DNA of 40,168 nucleotides. Origin: PNMQ01 sp964478775. GTDB taxonomy: Bacteria > Pseudomonadota > Alphaproteobacteria > Paracaedibacterales > CAIOTO01. Below, in pieces: positions 35,270 through 40,168 of the stretch (position 1 is its first letter; every line of letters begins with the position of its first letter). The notes beneath the pieces are model-generated. The model had not been told where the DNA came from. It saw only the letters and a program-made list of their open reading frames with translations, and made no database searches. The stretch is taken from positions 1-40,168 of the forward strand of contig CAYZJC010000012.1 of the NCBI GenBank assembly GCA_964478775.1, in the 5' to 3' direction. The translations under genes were made by a program, and so were the position numbers.

Positions 35270-35414
35270 AATTATTTCACATTTAAAATCTAAAACCATT
35301 AAAAAATTATATGTATAAAAAATTAATATTACCTTTGGCAGTTGTGGACTGCACATTGTCCAAAGAATGGGACATTATCTTTCTCTTCTTGAGTCTTATA
35401 ATTTAAATTGTTTT

Positions 35415-35459
35415 ATGAATACCTCTGCGAAGCCATGCATATTATTTCCTGGGTATGGA
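35415..35459 (+). other. Possible 5' end of a gene cut by an N run
   Basis: ATG at 35415 opens 15 codons (MNTSAKPCILFPGYG) that run straight into the N run at 35460. The peptide looks protein-like (ILFPGYG is hydrolase-like), but it is too short to identify, and no continuation is seen after the gap. Confidence 0.2.
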
Positions 35460-35469
35460 NNNNNNNNNN
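35460..35469. other. Ten-N placeholder
   Basis: A fixed-size scaffold join of unknown true length between a possible truncated frame and the leader of the PATR-repeat gene at 35523. Confidence 0.85.
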
Positions 35470-35522
35470 TTTACAAAAAGTTATCTAAAATTTAACATAT
35501 TACATTCAATTGGAGCAACAAC

Positions 35523-37031
35523 ATGACATTTAGTCCTTACAAATTAAGCACTACACTAATGCTAAGCAGCATGATTATATCAACTTCTCTCATCACTGAT
35601 GCAAGCGCATGTGTCGTAGTTGCAGAAAATACATCTCTCGAATCAAGCTTGCAGATACGTTCAGTGGTTGGTGTAACGGGTTATAAAAAAGGGCTAGGTG
35701 AATGGAGAATTGTAAGTTCTAACGCTGACACATTTTATGGTGCCGTAGAAGTTCAAGAAGGTTCCCTCACACTTTCTGCCGCAAATGCATTGGGTGCTGG
35801 TGGACAAGGAAATAAGATTACACTTAAAAATGGAACCGCCTTAAACACAAACGCGCCCGCAGGAAATTCAGCTGTAAATCCGCTCATTGTGCCACAAGCC
35901 ATCAGTTTTGTTGATAGCTGCACAATGGGAATAAAGGGGTTTACCCAACTCAATAATGCAATCATTTCAACAAGTGATAATCAAGCAACAGCAAAACTAT
36001 CTGCAACGGGTGCTGGCTCACTCTCCTTTGGGCAAAACTTTTCCTTCTCACAGTTTCAAGGCATATTTGACATTGCAGCTTTAAAAGTTTCGATTCAAAA
36101 TGGTAGCTTTGCTAGCACACTTGCAAAACTCAGCTTAAATGGAACGGCTATTACAAATGATTCTGGTGGCGATTTAGAACTAGATGCTAATATTTTTGTT
36201 ACTAAATCAATTCAAATTGACCCAAAAGGGTATACAATCACAATTAGAAACACCGACATGTCGCGATTGACAATGATAAATAATGTGGGGAAAAGCGCTG
36301 GGAAAGTCATTTGTAAAATGGCTATTGCAGGTATCAGGCCAGGTACGAACGTTACAACCAAGCAAATAGAAAATCAAGATGACTATGATGGCTTTGAGAT
36401 TCCTAATGGTAGCTTCATTCAAAAAGACTTAACTTATGTGCCAGAAATACTCAATTTAGCAGAAGACTTAAATACGACTTTATTCTCAGCGGTCTCGCTG
36501 CCTACATCAAACAACCCAACTCAACTGCAAAACAACTCCAATTTCAGTGGTATTGTGGAAATTCCAGCAAATAATATTATTCAAGTCTTTGCATCAACAT
36601 CGCTAGGTGATGGTTCTGAAACAAATATCGTCGTGTTAAAACCAGAAGTTACACTTCAAATGCATGCACCCGAAGGTGTTTTAACAGTGCCTCAGCAATT
36701 TGTGGTAAATCAATCTGCCGTGATCGACACAAATAAACAAGATGTAGAATTTGGTAACCTTTATGGCAATGGCAGTATCAATATTATTGGTGACGGTTCT
36801 ATGACTACCAGTCAAAACACTGACTTTGCTGGAACGCTTAATATCTTAACGAGCACAAGTATGATTGTACCTTCAAGCGCCTCCTACCCAGCTACAACTG
36901 TAAGCTTAACACAAAATAATAACTCAACATCTGCGCTTGGAGGACTCGTCTTAAATACTTCATCTCCACTGTCCGTTGGAAGTGACTATAGCTCTATGTT
37001 AGTAAGCATCAATAAAATTCAATGTGATTAA
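35523..37031 (+). CDS. Secreted protein with autotransporter-associated (PATR-like) strand repeats
   Basis: 502 residues with a signal peptide (about 1-28, ending TDASA). Just after it, GLGEWRIVSSNADTFYGAVE followed by VQEGSLTLSAANALG fits the PATR (TIGR02601) pattern of G-x-G-x-L-x-L-S-G-x-N-T-Y-x-G and N-x-G-x-L. Later repeats include FSGIVEIPANN and FAGTLNILTST. No beta-barrel is present; it ends NKIQCD. GGAG lies about nine bases before the ATG. A lipoprotein gene follows after 77 bases on the same strand, so they may form a surface-protein pair. Function unknown. Confidence 0.82.
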   Translation: MTFSPYKLSTTLMLSSMIISTSLITDASACVVVAENTSLESSLQIRSVVGVTGYKKGLGEWRIVSSNADTFYGAVEVQEGSLTLSAANALGAGGQGNKITLKNGTALNTNAPAGNSAVNPLIVPQAISFVDSCTMGIKGFTQLNNAIISTSDNQATAKLSATGAGSLSFGQNFSFSQFQGIFDIAALKVSIQNGSFASTLAKLSLNGTAITNDSGGDLELDANIFVTKSIQIDPKGYTITIRNTDMSRLTMINNVGKSAGKVICKMAIAGIRPGTNVTTKQIENQDDYDGFEIPNGSFIQKDLTYVPEILNLAEDLNTTLFSAVSLPTSNNPTQLQNNSNFSGIVEIPANNIIQVFASTSLGDGSETNIVVLKPEVTLQMHAPEGVLTVPQQFVVNQSAVIDTNKQDVEFGNLYGNGSINIIGDGSMTTSQNTDFAGTLNILTSTSMIVPSSASYPATTVSLTQNNNSTSALGGLVLNTSSPLSVGSDYSSMLVSINKIQCD

Positions 37032-37108
37032 TATTAAATATAAATGGGGAAACTTTAGGCATCAAAGAAGGTTTTCCTCCCCACCTTTCATAACATCAGG
37101 AGAAGAAA

Positions 37109-37807
37109 ATGAAACAAAAAAACGGTCTACATATTATACAAGGACTTTCACTTGTCAGTCTTTTTCTCCTGACCTCTTGCATGGCCCCTGCACCAGGTAC
37201 ACCTGATGCGAGTGGCAATCCCCCAGCTCAAGGTGGTATGGGAATGGGAGGGATGAATTTATCAGGTTCACTTGGCAATGCAAAAAACACAATGCTTGCA
37301 GTGCAAGATGCCAAAATCACTTATGAACAAACAACTGGAAACTTTACACCCCTTAATATTCTTATAGACCCCGCACGCAAAATGATGAGTTTTGGTGGCA
37401 CAAGCATCACTCTCACCTCTATTGCAGCTTTAGGGCCAGCATCTAGTGGACGTGTTAATCTTGCAGCATCTCTTACTCGCTCAAAGAAACTATTTTCAGT
37501 GAGTGCAGCCATGGGGATAGACCCAGTTTTTAATATTATTTGCGGTGTATCGCCTTCAGGGGATTTAGCAGACCAACGCCTCATTTCACTTACACAACCA
37601 ACCCCCGTACAAGTCAATGCTCTACCCAAAACAACAGACACATTGACAGTAGATACCTTTCAATTGCCGCTAAGCTTCCCCTTGCAAATGCCTGACATGT
37701 CTGATAGAAACACAATGATTGTTTGCTATATCCCTGAAGCAGCAGCCGCTGCTGCGCCAGCAGCGCCGGCAGCAGCAGCTACCACTAAAAAAGGTTTCTT
37801 TGGTTAA
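37109..37807 (+). CDS. Predicted lipoprotein, function unknown
   Basis: 232 residues. The lipobox LTSC places the lipidated Cys at residue 23, after the core GLSLVSLFLLTS. A Pro/Gly/Met-rich linker (PPAQGGMGMGGM) follows, then a beta-rich domain with three further Cys spread to position 208, and an Ala/Pro-rich C-terminal tail (about 212-224) ending KKGFFG. AGGAGAAGAAA before the ATG is a good ribosome site. Not recognised as a family. The context suggests an envelope partner of the PATR-repeat protein upstream. The 220 bases after it hold no gene or clear terminator. Confidence 0.8.
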   Translation: MKQKNGLHIIQGLSLVSLFLLTSCMAPAPGTPDASGNPPAQGGMGMGGMNLSGSLGNAKNTMLAVQDAKITYEQTTGNFTPLNILIDPARKMMSFGGTSITLTSIAALGPASSGRVNLAASLTRSKKLFSVSAAMGIDPVFNIICGVSPSGDLADQRLISLTQPTPVQVNALPKTTDTLTVDTFQLPLSFPLQMPDMSDRNTMIVCYIPEAAAAAAPAAPAAAATTKKGFFG

Positions 37808-38027
37808 AAACTCCATTCGTATTTACACATGAACTGTTATTTAAATCAATTATAGATTGTTACTTATTATTTGACTCAAGGGTCATATCTTCTCTCGTGT
37901 CGTATACATTCACTTCGCGCCTTATTCCTGTAGCTAAATTAAACTGACTTAAGTTATACACAAAGGGCGTGAAAAAGGAAGAAGCTAATTTTCAAAATAG
38001 CGTATCGTAAATGGAAGAAGAGATGAC

Positions 38028-38747
38028 TTACATCAAATGAAAGTGCACTAATGCTTTTTCTGCCGCATCTTTTTCTGCCATTTTTCTATTCATACCCTTA
38101 CCAAAAAAATGTGGCATACCTTCTGCTAATGACAAACAGTAAACAAGTTCTGGCTGATGCGCTGACCCTGTTTGCGAATGCAAGGTATATGTTGGGGTAC
38201 ACTTTTTCTTTTTTTGCAACCATTCTTGAAGTTTCGTTTTAGAATCTTTTATCGTTTCCACTTCTTCACAAACCCAAGGCTGCCAAAGCTTAGCAATCAG
38301 TTGGTGACAGGGGGTTAAGCCCCCATCTAAAAAAATAGCCCCTAGTAATGCTTCCATCGCATCTGCCATGATGGTTGGCATATTTGCCAAAGCATTCACG
38401 TCACATATTTTTAAAATGACATCTTCCAAGGAAAGCTGCTGCGCTAGCTGATAACACATTTCACGCGAGACCAGAGCTGCATGTTTTTTTGCCATTTGCC
38501 CTTCTGTTGCTTTCGGAAAAATTTGCAGCAAAAGTGTTGCAATCGCTAAACCTAACACGCGATCACCTAAAAATTCTAACCTTTCAAATTCTTTATTATG
38601 TGGCACGGCACTGGGGTGATCTAGTGCCTGCAATAAATAGGAAGGGTTATGAAATGTATATTCAATTTTGTTTTGCAATTCTATGAATTGGCTGGCACGT
38701 TTGGGGGTGACCAGCGTTTCTTTTTTTTCTTTTTTTGTCATGTTCAA
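38028..38747 (-). CDS. rnc: Ribonuclease III
   Basis: Cleaves double-stranded RNA, including rRNA precursors. 239 residues: catalytic domain with the signature FERLEFLGDRVLG (E55, D62) and the second metal-site pair D129/E132 in ADAMEALLGAIFLDGG; a C-terminal double-stranded RNA-binding domain from about 165 (DSKTKLQEWLQKK to GKGMNRKMAEKDAAEKAL). An N-terminal Lys-rich extension of about 20 residues precedes the fold. It begins 12 bases after the aspC stop on the same strand, so it is co-transcribed. The era and lepB neighbours common in alphaproteobacteria are absent. Confidence 0.95.
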   Translation of the reverse strand: MNMTKKEKKETLVTPKRASQFIELQNKIEYTFHNPSYLLQALDHPSAVPHNKEFERLEFLGDRVLGLAIATLLLQIFPKATEGQMAKKHAALVSREMCYQLAQQLSLEDVILKICDVNALANMPTIMADAMEALLGAIFLDGGLTPCHQLIAKLWQPWVCEEVETIKDSKTKLQEWLQKKKKCTPTYTLHSQTGSAHQPELVYCLSLAEGMPHFFGKGMNRKMAEKDAAEKALVHFHLM

Positions 38748-38759
38748 AAGCTACTTTAT

Positions 38760-39971
38760 TTAATGATTCAACTTTAGCTGCTCAACGGCTGTTTTAATTC
38801 GCTTACACCCTTCAACCAAGGTGTCTTTACAAACAGTGTACGACATCCGTAAATAAGGTGACAAACCAAATGCACTGCCCGGAATCAAGGCCACATGGGC
38901 TTCTTCCAAAAGATACGTGCACAAATCTACATCACTTGAAATCTTAACCCCTTTGGGTGTGGTGGAATGCATTAAGGCCAAACATCCTATGTATACATAA
39001 AACGCCCCTTGTGGACGAATAAAAGTTAGGCCATCAATATGTTCAAGCCCATCCATCACTGCCAGGCGCCTTTCATCATAGGTTTGCTTCCATTCTTTAA
39101 AAAAATCAAGGTCATGTTCCAAGGCTGCGATAGCTGCAACTTGCGATAAAGAACATACATTGGATGTGCTTTGAGACTGTATTAAATTAATTGCATGAAT
39201 TAAGTCTTGAGGGCCTGCTGCATAACCTAAACGAAAACCTGTCATCGCATGAGACTTTGACACCCCATTACAAATTAAAGTGCGGTGATAAAGCCTTGGT
39301 TCAATTTTAACAAGACTGTGAAATGTGGCTGCATCATATGTCATCAGTTCATAAATATCATCACACAAAATATTAACATGTGGAAACTTGATGAGCACTT
39401 CACTAAGGGCTCGCAGCTCATCTGCTGTATAAACTGCCCCTGAAGGATTATTTGGTGAATTTAAAATCAACCATTTTGTGCGATCATTAATACGAAAACG
39501 AAGCTCGTCAGGGGTGATTTTAAACTGATTAAACGCTGAAGTTTCTGCAAACACAGGCACACCTTGACAAAACCTTGTAATGTCTGGGTAAGACACCCAG
39601 TACGGCACAGGAATGATCACTTCATCACCCGCATTAAGGGTGGCAAGCATTACATTAAAAATAATTTGTTTTGTGCCAGCCCCTACTGTAATCATTTGCA
39701 TAGCATATTCTAGCCCATAATCACGTTGAAACTTGGCTTGGATTGCTTTTTTTAAGGGGGGAAGTCCATCTACTGCTGTATACTTTGTAAAGCCATCTTT
39801 CATGCCCTGTATCACTGCATCTTGCACCCAGTTTGGCACAGCAAAATCTGGCTCGCCTAATGTCAAATTAATCACATCGACACCACTTTGCTTTAAGTTG
39901 TGTGCAGTTGCATTTAGTGCAAATGTCGCCGATGGTTTTAAGGTGTTCATTCTTTTCGCAAGCTCTGTCAT
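38760..39971 (-). CDS. aspC: Class Ib aspartate aminotransferase
   Basis: PLP-dependent transamination of aspartate/2-oxoglutarate, possibly also prephenate, as many class Ib enzymes do. 403 residues from the ATG with GGA upstream; an in-frame ATG at 39986 is the alternative. Motifs: LGEPDF, PVPYWVSYPD, NSPNNPSG, the PLP lysine in GVSKSHAMTGFRLGY (K239) and a C-terminal LRMSY arginine for the substrate carboxylate. It heads the aspC-rnc unit and is divergent from tRNA-Thr. The gene symbol is by family only; substrate range needs assay. Confidence 0.92.
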   Translation of the reverse strand: MTELAKRMNTLKPSATFALNATAHNLKQSGVDVINLTLGEPDFAVPNWVQDAVIQGMKDGFTKYTAVDGLPPLKKAIQAKFQRDYGLEYAMQMITVGAGTKQIIFNVMLATLNAGDEVIIPVPYWVSYPDITRFCQGVPVFAETSAFNQFKITPDELRFRINDRTKWLILNSPNNPSGAVYTADELRALSEVLIKFPHVNILCDDIYELMTYDAATFHSLVKIEPRLYHRTLICNGVSKSHAMTGFRLGYAAGPQDLIHAINLIQSQSTSNVCSLSQVAAIAALEHDLDFFKEWKQTYDERRLAVMDGLEHIDGLTFIRPQGAFYVYIGCLALMHSTTPKGVKISSDVDLCTYLLEEAHVALIPGSAFGLSPYLRMSYTVCKDTLVEGCKRIKTAVEQLKLNH

Positions 39972-40074
39972 TTTTATTCCATTCATTTTATTAATTCATT
40001 TTTATTATAGAAAAACAAATTGGCATTATCCACAAAAGAAGTCATTTGTGTAAGCGCGCCTGGTTAAAATTGGC

Positions 40075-40104
40075 TTGAATTTTCTAAGATATATCGTTTA
40101 AAGT
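40075..40104 (+). promoter_or_regulatory. Candidate promoter of tRNA-Thr
   Basis: TTGAAT (40075-40080), an 18-base spacer and TAAAGT (40099-40104) lie ten bases before the mature tRNA 5' end. The match is weak at the -10 box. Confidence 0.35.
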
Positions 40105-40113
40105 AAAAGAGTT

Positions 40114-40168
<55 letters not shown>

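Noticed and set aside
37850..37990. Possible long inverted repeat after the lipoprotein gene
   Set aside because: Only short scattered matches (TGAC/GTCA and similar); no continuous stem could be traced.

Overview
The window looks like a piece of an AT-rich genome from an intracellular alphaproteobacterium, most like the Holosporales/Paracaedibacter group. Evidence for alphaproteobacteria is the lptB-rpoN pair, the class Ib aspartate aminotransferase, CtaG (Cox11) and the TIGR01459-type HAD protein. The lineage below class is inference from gene content and base composition, not from a search. It is a scaffold with four runs of N (226-326, 5293-5302, 34021-34065, 35460-35469). No CRISPR array, rRNA, insertion sequence or phage gene was seen.

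Layout. 1-1089: cytochrome b, cut by the left edge and an N run. 1402-2249: a small secreted Asn-rich protein with its own terminator. 2364-3326: N-terminal half of a CapD/FlaA1-like polysaccharide protein. 3529-7040: ctaG, a TonB-like protein and a bifunctional-type penicillin-binding protein whose transpeptidase serine is Ala. 7052-8374: an exported passenger-like protein. 8619-12394 (minus): OPT transporter, hemC, grpE. 12616-14022: glmU. 14134-19983 (minus): a 961-residue autotransporter followed by a 963-residue exported delta-60/Ig-like protein. 20160-23097: a two-domain glycosyltransferase (GT90-like plus GT32/DXD-like) overlapping comF. 23430-25733: a ClpX-like AAA+ ATPase carrying a signal peptide. 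25799-25981: a complex inverted-repeat element. 26011-31097 (minus): Bcr/CflA-type MFS, an RlmD/TrmA-family methyltransferase, a TlpA-like thioredoxin and a second MFS. 31582-33766: lptB-rpoN. 33767-34348: degenerate non-coding DNA. 34349-35269: HAD hydrolase interrupted by a stop codon. 35523-37807: PATR-repeat secreted protein and a lipoprotein. 38028-39971 (minus): aspC-rnc. 40114-end: the 5' part of tRNA-Thr(CGT).

How it fits together. Housekeeping genes cover aerobic respiration (cytochrome b, CtaG, HemC, perhaps TlpA), envelope building (GlmU, LptB, the PBP) and RNA processing (RNase III, RlmD-like). They alternate with a high load of exported proteins: about eight genes carry signal peptides or a lipobox. 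The most unusual item is the exported AAA+ unfoldase. It keeps the ClpX pore loop GYVG, Walker motifs and sensor-2 arginine, but lacks the zinc finger and the ClpP-docking insertion. Signs of decay are the half CapD gene, the nonsense stop in the HAD gene, an orphan signal peptide and the loss of the PBP nucleophile. These fit a host-restricted genome.
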